This document shows, in pieces, positions 1 through 9,500 of a stretch of DNA of 64,000 bases. The position numbers and the translations under genes are program-made. Location: the NCBI RefSeq assembly GCF_017573505.1, contig NZ_JAGEOJ010000023.1, forward strand, positions 1-64,000. The letters run 5' to 3'. Each line of letters begins with the position of its first letter. Positions within the stretch are counted from its first letter, which is position 1. Source of the DNA: Actinomadura barringtoniae (GTDB lineage Bacteria > Actinomycetota > Actinomycetes > Streptosporangiales > Streptosporangiaceae). Below the pieces are notes generated by a model. That model saw only the letters and a list, made by a program, of their open reading frames with translations, was not told where the DNA came from and ran no database searches.

Positions 1-30
1 ACACCCCACCCACCCCGGCCTGACCACAGC

Positions 31-91
31 GCCGATCTTGCTCTGAGCGCCCCATTTCGGGGCCTGCAGGGGCGCTGAGAGCAAGATCGGC
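31..91 (-). terminator. long hairpin downstream of the rel-like gene
   Basis: Arms 31-53 and 69-91 are 23 bases each and pair with one mismatch around a 15-base loop. The hairpin starts 4 bases past the stop codon of the minus-strand RelA/SpoT-like gene. There is no clear T-tract on either strand, so this would be an I-shaped actinomycete terminator rather than a classical one. It could also serve a convergent gene to the left of the window. Confidence 0.7.
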
Positions 92-95
92 GCGG

Positions 96-1859
96 TTATG
101 CGGGGTCGAAGCGGGAGAGCAGGGTGTCCAGGGTGAGGGCGCCGGTGCTGAGCGCCGCGTACATGTGGTCGATCTCGGCATAGCCGAGGTCCCGGGCGAC
201 CGCCAGTGAGTCGCCGTGCGCCTCGGCGGTCAGCAGGTCCACCCGCTTGCCCGCGAGCGCCCGTACGAGCCGGGTCCGCCCGGCCGTCGCGTTCTCCTCG
301 GCTCGGCGGTCCGCGATCCACTGCTGGATGTGCACGCGGGCGGGCGCGGTGACCGCGAAGGCGAGCCAGTCCTCCGACGGCGCGCCGTCGGGGTCGGTGA
401 GGATCTCCACCACGTTGCCGCTGCGGACCTCGGCCGACAGCGGGGCGAGGCGCCCGTTGACGAGGGCGCCGATGCTCCGGCCGCCGGTCTCGGCGGCGAG
501 CGCGTAGGCGAAGTCGAGCGCGGTCGCGCCCGCCGGGAGCATCACGATCTCCCCGGCGGTGGTGAACACCGCGACGTTGCCCGAGGCCAGGTCCGCGCGC
601 AGCCCGGCCAGGAACTCCGCCGACGGAACGTCGGACTGCCAGGCCAGCAGCCGGCTCAGCCACACCAGGTCGCGGCGGCCCGCGACGGCGTCCGCGGTGG
701 CGACGCCGTTCCCCGCGTCGCGGATGTGGGCGACGATGCCGTACTCGGCCACCGGGTGCATGGCGCGGTTGCGGATGATGACGTCCAGCGGGTCGCCGTC
801 CGGGCTGATCACCCGGGTGTGCAGCGACTGGTACATGTTGAACTTGGGCAGCGCGATGAAGTCCTTGACGTGGCCCGGGATCGGGTGCAGCGCCGCGTGC
901 ACCGCGCCGAGCGCCACGTAGCAGTCCTGGTCGTCGCCGTCGATCAGGAGCAGCAGCCGGGCCGCCTCGCACGGCCGCAGCCCGGCGAGGTCGCCGCCGC
1001 GCTCCTGGTGCACCGCGTACAGGTGCCGCGGCCTGATCTCCAGCCGGCCGCCGACGCGCTGCTCGCCGAGCGCGGAGCGCAGCCGCGTCAGCGCGGGCCC
1101 GAGCGCGGTGCCGGTGCCGCGCAGCGCCACCCGCACGGCCGCCTCGGCGAACGCGTGCTCCTCGGGGGCGCGGGCGGCGAAGGCCAGGTCGTCCATCTCG
1201 CGCTTCAGCACGTGGATGCCGAGCCGTTCGGCGAACGGGACCAGCAGCTCCAGCGACGCCGTGGCGTAGCGGGCGCGCTTGTGCGGCGGCTGGTAACGCA
1301 GCGTCCGCAGGTTGTGGAGCCGGTCCGCGAGCTTGATCACCAGCACCCGCAGGTCCGCCGCCGCGGCCAGCACGATCTTGCGGAACGTCTCGGCCTCGGC
1401 GCGCTCGCCCCACCGCTCGCCGTCCAGCTTGGTGACGCCGTCGACCAGGACGGCGACCTCCTCGCCGAAGTCGGCCCGTACCTCGCCGAGCGTGTAGGGG
1501 GTGTCCTCCACGGTGTCGTGCAGCAGCGCGGCGACCAGCGTGGTGGTGTCCATGCCCATGCCCGCCAGGATCATCGCGACGGCCAGGGGATGGGTGATGT
1601 ACGGGGCGCCGGACTTGCGGAGCTGGCCGCGGTGCAGCCGTTCGGCGACCTCGTAGCCGCGCAGCAGCTCGCTCTCGTCACCGGCCGGGCAGGCGGCACG
1701 GTGGGCGACCAGCAGCGGCGCCACCGCCGAACGGACCGGATCGCGGGCGGCGGCCCGCGCGGCCTCGCGGCGACGCAGCAGATCCAGGGGCGATCGCCGA
1801 GCCGCCCCTGGTGAACCCGCCGGATTGAGGGTCGTCATACGCACCCACTTGGCCGCCAT
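96..1859 (-). CDS. RelA/SpoT-family (p)ppGpp protein, HD hydrolase domain intact, synthetase degenerate
   Basis: This 587-aa protein has the layout of a bifunctional (p)ppGpp enzyme: HD hydrolase (about residues 65-220), synthetase-like region (about 240-395) and TGS domain (about 430-490). The HD core is conserved, with ITHP at 88-91, HDTVED at 114-119 and a LADRLHNLRTL helix. The synthetase-like part keeps the ALPKFNMYQSLHT block, but the usual EIQIRT element reads LDVIIRN and the R-P-K-H substrate loop reads RPRHLYAVHQ. I infer a hydrolase-biased or synthetase-dead enzyme. No ACT domain follows the TGS, so it is shorter than the usual 700-850 aa. An alternative ATG lies 7 codons in, at 1838; neither start has a strong ribosome site. 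It is divergent from the lipid cluster. Confidence 0.9.
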   Translation of the reverse strand: MAAKWVRMTTLNPAGSPGAARRSPLDLLRRREAARAAARDPVRSAVAPLLVAHRAACPAGDESELLRGYEVAERLHRGQLRKSGAPYITHPLAVAMILAGMGMDTTTLVAALLHDTVEDTPYTLGEVRADFGEEVAVLVDGVTKLDGERWGERAEAETFRKIVLAAAADLRVLVIKLADRLHNLRTLRYQPPHKRARYATASLELLVPFAERLGIHVLKREMDDLAFAARAPEEHAFAEAAVRVALRGTGTALGPALTRLRSALGEQRVGGRLEIRPRHLYAVHQERGGDLAGLRPCEAARLLLLIDGDDQDCYVALGAVHAALHPIPGHVKDFIALPKFNMYQSLHTRVISPDGDPLDVIIRNRAMHPVAEYGIVAHIRDAGNGVATADAVAGRRDLVWLSRLLAWQSDVPSAEFLAGLRADLASGNVAVFTTAGEIVMLPAGATALDFAYALAAETGGRSIGALVNGRLAPLSAEVRSGNVVEILTDPDGAPSEDWLAFAVTAPARVHIQQWIADRRAEENATAGRTRLVRALAGKRVDLLTAEAHGDSLAVARDLGYAEIDHMYAALSTGALTLDTLLSRFDPA

Positions 1860-2084
1860 GCCCCGGAGCGCCGTTGCTACGGGGTGTAACTGGCATTATG
1901 CGCGATGTCGCCATGACCACGCGAGAGCGGGGCCGTCTCCCCACCCGGGTGACCTGCGACCATGCCGGGCGGGCGGCGGCTCGGCGGCGGCGAGGCGGCG
2001 GCGGGCTGAGATTGACGCGTTCTTTTCGGTCACCCCTGCGCGGCGGGGTCAAGATGAATTAACACGCCCTTCACAGGTATGTGA

Positions 2085-2097
2085 TATGAGTCTCATA
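2085..2097. promoter_or_regulatory. short palindrome in the rel/PhaC-like divergent promoter region
   Basis: TATGAG-T-CTCATA is a 13-base near-perfect palindrome, 45 bases upstream of the PhaC-like start, in the 282-base gap between two divergent genes. A TTGACG box at 2012-2017 has no good -10 partner. The rest of the gap shows nothing recognisable. Confidence 0.3.
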
Positions 2098-2141
2098 AGG
2101 CCGGTGTAGAAAGAGGTCGCACGCCACTATTCGCCCCTCGA

Positions 2142-3266
2142 ATGGAGACGGATAATATCGCGATGATTCTCTCCCCTCGGAGCCTGCGGGCCGCCGCGTC
2201 CAATGTCACGAGCAAAGTGCTGTACGGCCATGTGGGCGACCTGCGCCCGATGCCGACGGAGATGATCGACGACGCGCCCAAGCGATCGGTGTTCCGCTAC
2301 CGGTCCCCCGAGGGGGTGATCCCGGCCGGGCCGCCGGTGCTGTTCGTTCCGCCGCTGGCCGCCCCGGCCCGCTGCTACGACCTGAGGCGCGGCTGCAGCC
2401 TCGCCGAGCACGTGGTGAACGCGGGCCGCCTCAGCTACCTCCTGGACTACGGCCCGATCGCCTACGCCGACCGTGACCTGGGCTTCGAGGAGTGGGTGGG
2501 GGAGATCCTGCCGGGCGCGATCCGCGCGGTGAGCAAGGACGCGGGCGGCCAGCCGGTCCAGCTCGTCGGCTGGTGTCTGGGCGGCATCTTCTCGCTGCTG
2601 GCCGCGGCGAACGACCCGGACCTGCCGGTCGCCTCGGTGGCCGCGATCGCGACCCCGATCGACACCAGGGCGGTCCCGCTGGCCGCGCCGCTGCGCCCGC
2701 TGTCATGGGTCACCCGCGGCATGGAGGTGTCGGTGCTGCACACATTGTTCGGCGGAGTGCCGCAGCCCCTGGTCAAACGCGCTTATCAGCTCGTCGGGTT
2801 CGACAAATACGTGCTGCGTCCTTACGTCATGCTGACCAATCTCGACAACGCCGAGTTTCTGGCCCAGATTGAGGCCGTCGACCACTTCACCAACACCATG
2901 CTCGCCTATCCGGGCCGTACCTTGGAACAGCTTTATGCAGCGCTCCTGCGGAAGAACGCGCTGGCCGGGGACGGTATCGAGATCGGTGGCCGGGTCATCC
3001 GGCTGAGTGAGGTGAAGGTGCCGGTGCTGGCCATCGCCGGGCGGGGCGACGGGCTGGCCCCCATCAAGGCGGTCCATCCGCTCACCCGGCTGCTGAGCGG
3101 CTCCGAGCGGGTCCGCTTCGAGATCGCGCCGGGCGGGCACCTCGGCGTGCTCACCGGCCGGTCCGCCCGTACGACGACCTGGGCGCACCTGGACCGCTGG
3201 CTGGACGAGGGCACGGTGCGTCACGGCATCCGCCCGCCGCGCCGCGAGGGCGCCGTCACCGTCTGA
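2142..3266 (+). CDS. PhaC-like alpha/beta hydrolase (Cys nucleophile), first gene of the lipid cluster
   Basis: A 374-aa alpha/beta-hydrolase of the polyhydroxyalkanoate synthase/depolymerase type. The nucleophile elbow is GWCLGG with Cys145 in place of Ser, as in PHA synthases; the acid is probably Asp303 (GRGDGLAP) and the base His333 (GGHLGVL). PHA synthases use this Cys to move acyl groups from CoA, so transfer or condensation of the acyl chain made by the downstream synthases is a reasonable inference; simple hydrolysis cannot be excluded. It lacks the long N-terminal domain of class I PhaC and is short for that family. A second in-frame ATG at 2163 has GGAG upstream and could be the true start. 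The gap to the first synthase is 251 bases. Confidence 0.75.
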   Translation: METDNIAMILSPRSLRAAASNVTSKVLYGHVGDLRPMPTEMIDDAPKRSVFRYRSPEGVIPAGPPVLFVPPLAAPARCYDLRRGCSLAEHVVNAGRLSYLLDYGPIAYADRDLGFEEWVGEILPGAIRAVSKDAGGQPVQLVGWCLGGIFSLLAAANDPDLPVASVAAIATPIDTRAVPLAAPLRPLSWVTRGMEVSVLHTLFGGVPQPLVKRAYQLVGFDKYVLRPYVMLTNLDNAEFLAQIEAVDHFTNTMLAYPGRTLEQLYAALLRKNALAGDGIEIGGRVIRLSEVKVPVLAIAGRGDGLAPIKAVHPLTRLLSGSERVRFEIAPGGHLGVLTGRSARTTTWAHLDRWLDEGTVRHGIRPPRREGAVTV

Positions 3267-3517
3267 CCCCGGACGGCCCCCGAAACCTCCAACTCGAGCC
3301 CCCGGGTTTTCCCCGCGTCAAGGGAGGCCCCAGGAACCCTCTGGACGGCCCGTAATCCGCCCGATCACGGGTGTGTCGCCTGAGTGATCCGGCCGCTACC
3401 GATCGTAAGGTGGCGCAGCGTCGCGGGCCCTTGCCCGCGACCGGATCGACTTGAGGGTTCTTCGAGCCGCGCCGGCCACAGGGTCAACGGGCCGCGCGGG
3501 ACGTCTGGGGGCAGTGG
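3267..3517. other. 251-base gap upstream of the first synthase
   Basis: No gene is visible. GATCAC (3363-3368) and GTGATC (3384-3389) form an inverted repeat with centres 21 bases apart, two helical turns, and could be an operator. No convincing -35/-10 pair was found, though the gap is long enough for the synthase operon to have its own promoter. Confidence 0.3.
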
Positions 3518-6500
3518 ATGACGGCGGACAGGGTCGAGGTTGCGGAGGGCCGGGCCGGGCGGGAACGAGCGCGGCCGGTCACCGACGCGCGTCCCCCGGC
3601 CGAGATCATCGGGGTGGGCCCGTTCGGCCACACCTCGCCGCGGCTGACGGTCGCGGTCGCGCGCGCCGGCGGTCTCGGCGTGCTGGACCTGGGCACCGAC
3701 AGAGACCGTGCGCTGGCCGCGCTCGCCGAGGTGGGCCGCTGGTGGAAGGGCACGTTCGGCGTGCGGGTCGCGGCGGGTTGCGGGGTGCTGCCCGGGGACC
3801 TGCCGGACGCCGTGGACACGGTGGTCGTGGACGCGGCGGCCACGAGGCCCGTCGCGGGGCCGGGCCGGATCGACGCCGCGTCCCTGGCCCGGGGCCGCCG
3901 CCTGCTGGTCGAGGTCGTCTCCCCTGAGGAGGCGCTCGCCGTCGCGGGCTGGGCGGGCCTGTCGGGGCTGATCGCGCGCGGGTGCGAGGCGGGCGGCCGG
4001 ATCGGCGACCTCACCACGTTCGTGCTGCTGCAACGGCTGCTGAGCGACGCGCGCGTGGACGTGCCGGTGTACGCGGCGGGCGGCATCGGGCCGCACACCG
4101 CCGCCGCGGCCGTCGCGGGCGGCGCGGCCGGGGTCGTGCTCGACACCCAGCTGGCGCTGGTCCGAGAGATGGAGCTGCCCGCCGACGTCGCCGCCGCCGT
4201 CGCGGCGATGGACGGCAGCGAGACCAGGATCGTCGCCGGGCACCGCGTCTACACCCGCCCCGACCTGCCCGAGATCGACCTGACCGGGCTGGACCTTTCC
4301 GGGATCAACGCGCGGCTCGGCGCCACCGGCCTTGCGGGCAGGCTGCTGCCGGTCGGCCAGGACGGCGCGTCCGCCGGGTCGCTGGCCGCCCGCCACAAGA
4401 CCGCGGGCGGCGTCGTGCAGGCCGTGCGCGAGCAGATCACCGCGCACATCCGCGCCGCGCTCCGCGCCGAGCCGCTGGCGCCCAAGGACAACCCGCCCGG
4501 CGCCCCGATCAGCCGCGACTACCCGGTCGTGCAGGGGCCGATGACCCGGGTGAGCGACCGGTCCGCGTTCGCCGCCGCGATCGCCCAGGACGGCGGGCTG
4601 CCGTTCCTGGCGCTGGCGCTGATGGGCGGCGACGAGGTGCGCGAGCTGCTGCTCGACACCGCCGACCGGCTCGGCGACCGGCCGTGGGGCGTCGGCGTCC
4701 TCGGGTTCGCGCCGCCGGAGCTGCGCGAGGCGCAGCTGGCCGCCGTGCACGAGGTGAAGCCCCCGTACGCGGTGATCGCGGGCGGGCGGCCGTCCCAGGC
4801 GACGCCGCTCGAAGAGGCCGGGATCAGCACCTACCTGCACGTGCCGTCGCCGGGGCTGCTGGAGCGGTTCCTGGCCGAGGGCGCGCGCAAGTTCGTCTTC
4901 GAGGGGCTGGAGTGCGGCGGGCACGTCGGGCCGCGCGCCAGCTTCCCGCTCTGGGACGCCCAGATCGAGCGGCTCATCGCGTTCACCGACGCCCACCCGG
5001 ACGCGGCCGCCGAGATGTCCATCATGTTCGCGGGCGGCGTGCACGACGAGCGTTCGGCCGCCATGGTCGCGGCGCTCGCCGGTCCGCTGGCCGAACGCGG
5101 CGCCGACATCCGCGTGCTGATGGGCACCGCCTACCTGTTCACCTACGAGGCCGTCGCGGCGGGGGCGATCCTGCCGGGCTTCCAGCGGGCCGCCGTCGAG
5201 TGCGACGGGACCACGTTGCTGGAGACCTCGCCGGGGCACGCCACACGCTGCGCGCGCACCCCGTACGTCGAGGCGTTCGAGGAGGCCCGCCGCAAGCTCG
5301 AAGAGGCGGGCACGCCGCGCAAGGAGATGTGGCAGCGGCTCGAGGAGCTCAACCTCGGCCGCCTGCGCATCGCGGCCAAGGGCCTGCGCCGTGCCGTGGC
5401 CGACGTCGGCAAGGGCGGCCTGGAGTCGGTGGAGACCGAGGACCAGCGCCGCGAGGGCATGTACATGATCGGCCAGGTGGCGGCGCTGCGTTCGGCCACC
5501 ACCAGCATCACCGGCCTGCACGAGCAGGTGACGACGGGCGCGACGTGCTTCCTGTCGGCCCGCGCGGCCATGCTCGGCATCGCGCCCGCGGAGGAGTCCC
5601 GCACCGAGGCCGCGCCGTCCGACATCGCGATCGTCGGCATCGGCTGCGTCTTCCCCGAGTCGCGCGACGCGGGAGAGTACTGGGCCAACATCGTCGGCGG
5701 CGTGGACGCGGTCACCGAGGTCCCGGCCGAACGCTGGGACCCGGAGATCTACTACGACCCGGCGGCCACCAAGGTCGACTCGGGCGCCAAGACGCCGTCC
5801 AAGTGGGGCGGCTTCCTGCCGGAGATCCCCTTCGACGCGCTGTCGTACGGAATCCCGCCGAACTCCCTGGCCAGCGTCGAGCCGATGCAGCTGCTCGCGC
5901 TGGAGGTCGCGGCGCGGGCCCTCGCCGACGCCGGTTACGAGGACCGGCCGTTCGACCGTTCGCGCACCTCGGTGTTCTTCGGCGCGGAGGCGGGCACCGA
6001 CCTCGGCACCGCCTACAGCACCCGCGCGCTGCTGCCCAAGTACTACGGCGAGGTGCCCGAGGGCCTGGACGAGCAGCTCCCGCGCCTCACCGAGGACTCC
6101 TTCCCCGGCGTTCTCACCAACGTCATCGCGGGCCGTATCGCCAACCGCCTCAACCTCGGCGGCGCCAACTACACCGTGGACGCCGCGTGCGCCGCCTCGC
6201 TGGCCGCGCTCGACGCCGCCTGCAAGGACCTGGTCGCCGGAACGAGCGACATGGTCCTGTGCGGTGGCGCGGACCTGCACAACGGCATCTACGACTACCT
6301 GCTCTTCTCCTCGGTGCACGCGCTGTCGCCGAGCGGCCGCTGTGCCACGTTCGACTCCAAGGCCGACGGCATCGCGCTCGGTGAGGGCGTCGCGTGCGTC
6401 GTGCTCAAGCGGCTGGCCGACGCCGAACGCGACGGCGACCGGGTCTACGCGGTCATCAAGTCGGTCGCGGGATCCAGCGACGGCCGTTCGCTCGGCCTCA

Positions 6501-9500
6501 CCGCCCCGCGCGTCGAGGGCCAGCGCCTCGCGCTGGAGCGCGCCTACGAGCGCGCCGGCGTCGGCCTGAACGAGGTCGGGATGGTCGAGGCGCACGGCAC
6601 CGGCACCGCGGTCGGCGACCGTACGGAGCTGACCACGCTCACCGAGACGTTCGCCGAGGCCGGGGCGAGGCCCGGCAGCATCACGCTCGGCTCGGTGAAG
6701 TCGCAGATCGGCCACACCAAGTGCGCCGCGGGTCTCGCCGGGCTCATCAAGACGGCCTACGCCCTGCACACCGGCGTGCTGCCCGGAACGCTCCATCTGA
6801 CCGACCCCACCAAGGCGTGGGACTCGGCGACCAGCCCGTTCGCGTTCGGCACGGCCTCCCGCCCCTGGGCGGCGGCGCCGGGCGAGCGCTTCGCGGGACT
6901 CAGCGGCTTCGGCTTCGGCGGCTCGAACTTCCACGCCGTCCTGGCCGGCTATGACGGCGCTCCGGAGCCTGTCTCCGGGCTCGCCGACTGGCCCGCCGAG
7001 CTGTTCCTGATCCGAGGGGCCGACCGCGCCGCGGCCCGTTCGGAGCTGGAGCGGCTCGGCGGGCTGCTCAACCGCAGGCCACGGCCGCGCCTGCGCGACC
7101 TCGCCAGGACGTTCGCGACCGGCGACGGCCCGGTGCAGGTGGCCATCGTCGCCACCGGCGTGGACGACCTGGCCGCCAAGCTCGACGCCGCCCGCGACTT
7201 CCGTTCCGCGCCCGGCGTGGTCGTCGCCGACTCTGCGCGAAGCGCCCCCTCCGGCGCGGGGGGCGTGGGGGGTCGTCCCCCCTCGGGCGACGCTGTCCGC
7301 GACGGCGGAGACCAGGAGGCGGCCGGGCAGGTCGCGTTCCTGTACCCGGGCCAGGGCAGCCAGCGGCCGGGGATGCTCGCGGACCTGTTCGTGGCGTTCC
7401 CCAGGCTGCAGCGGCTGCTGCGCCTGGCCGAGGGCCGGTACGCGGGGACGATGTTCCCGCCCGCCGCGTTCACGCCCGAGGACGCCGACCGGCAGCGCGA
7501 GGCGATCACCGACACCCGGGTCGCCCAGCCGACGCTCGGCATCGCGGGCCTGGCCGTCCACCGGCTGCTCACCGAGCTCGGCGTCCGGCCGGACCTGGCG
7601 GGCGGCCACAGCTACGGCGAGCTGGTCGCATTGTGCGCGGCCGGCGTCTTCGGCGACGACGACCTGATCTCGCTCAGCGCCGCCCGCGCCGAGGCCATCC
7701 TGGCCGCGGCGGGCGACGGCGACCCGGGCGCGATGGCGGCCGCCGCCGGGACGCTGGAGGAGGTGCGCGCCGCGCTCGGCGGCGTCTCCGAGGTCGTGAT
7801 CGCCAACCACAACGCGCCGCGCCAGGTCGTCATCTCCGGCTCCACGCCGGCGCTGGAGAAGGCCCTGGCGGTGCTGGCCGAGCGCGGCGTGTCCGCCAAG
7901 CGCATCCCGGTCGCCTGCGCGTTCCACAGCCCGCTCGTCGCGGGCGCGTCCGCGACGCTGCGCGCCGAGCTCGGCGGGCGCGACCTGCGCTCGCCCGCGT
8001 TCCCCGTGTGGTCCAACACCACCGCCGCGCCCTACGACACCGACCCGGCCGAGCTGCGCGCGACGCTCGCCGGTCAGGTCGGCGCGCCGGTCCGGTTCGT
8101 CGACCAGATCGAGGCGATGTACGCGGCGGGCGCCAGGGTGTTCGTCGAGGCCGGGCCCGGCCGGGTGCTGACCCAGCTGGTCGGCAAGATCCTCGGCGAC
8201 CGGCCGCATACCGCGGTCGCGGTCGACGCGCCGGGCGAGGGCGGTCTGGAGCGGCTGCTGCAGGCGCTCGCCGAGCTGGCCGTCGCCGGCGTCCCGGTCG
8301 ACCCGCAGCCGCTGTTCGCCGGCCGCGACGCGCGCCCGGTCCCCGCCACCCCCGTCCGGCCCGCGGGCTGGACCGTCAACGGACATCTCGTACGCACCGC
8401 CGACGGCGGTCATCTGAACAACGCGCTGCGGCCCGCCGAGCGGGTCGCGCTCCCCTCAGGAGGAAGCATGGGCGAGTCCGAAAGTGTGCCGAGCGCCTCC
8501 GAAGCGGCGGTCCTCGAATACCTGCGCACCAGCCGCGAGCTGGTCGCCGCGCAGCGCGACGTCGTGCTCGGCTACCTCGGCACGGCGCCGCCCGCGATCG
8601 TCACCCGCCCGGTCGCCCCGGCCGCGCCGGTCCCGGCGCCGCGCGCGGTGTACGCGGGCGAGGTCGTGAAGACCCCTACCGCCGAGCCGGCCCAGGCGGC
8701 CGCGTCCGCACCGGCACCGGCCGCCGCCGAGCCCGAGCCGGAAGCCGCGAAGCTCAGCGCCGACGACATCCGCGCCGCCGTCCTCTCGGTGATCGGCGCG
8801 CGGACCGGCTACCCGGAGGAGATGCTCGGCGCCGACCTCGACCTGGAGGCGGACCTGTCCATCGACTCCATCAAGCGCACCGAGATCATCGGTGAGCTGG
8901 CGGAACGGGTGGGCCTGACGACCGCCGGGGCGCGCCTGGACGAGTCGATCGTCGAGCAGCTCGCCCGTATCAAGACCATCGGCGAGATCGTCGACTGGAT
9001 CAGCGGCCACCTCGGCGTCGCCGGGGAGGACGAGCAGGAGGCCGCCTCCCGCGACTCGGCGGGCGCCTTCCAGGCCGAGCCGCAGGCCACGGTCGCGGCG
9101 CAGCAGGGTGGTGGCGGGTCCGCCGCGACCGCCGTCATGACCGAGCCCCGTACCGAGGCCCCACCCGTACCGCAGCAGGCCGCGGCACCCGCCCCGGCCC
9201 AGGCCCCGGCCCCGGCACCCGCGCGGGTCGCGCCGCCCGCGCCCGTCGCGCCGGTCTCGCCGGTGACGCCCGCACCGACGCCGCCGCCGGTTCCGCCGGC
9301 GGCCGAGGGCCCGCAGGCCGGGGCGCCGCTCCGGCAGGTGATCCGGCTGGCCGACCTGCCGACGCTGCCCGCGCCCGAGCCGGTCGCCAACCGCTTCGCC
9401 CGGCGCCGGTTCGTGATCGTGGACGACGGCTGCGGCATCGCGCTGGAGCTCGCCGACCTGCTGGAGCAGCAGGGCGCCCAGGTGCGCACCCCGCTGGAGC

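Noticed and set aside
3267-3360. Terminator after the PhaC-like gene
   Set aside because: C/G runs and a TTTT are present, but no good stem could be drawn.
3365-8413. 1682-codon open frame on the minus strand
   Set aside because: Antisense shadow of the first synthase: Arg/Gly/Val-rich, no domain, and fully covered by the real gene.
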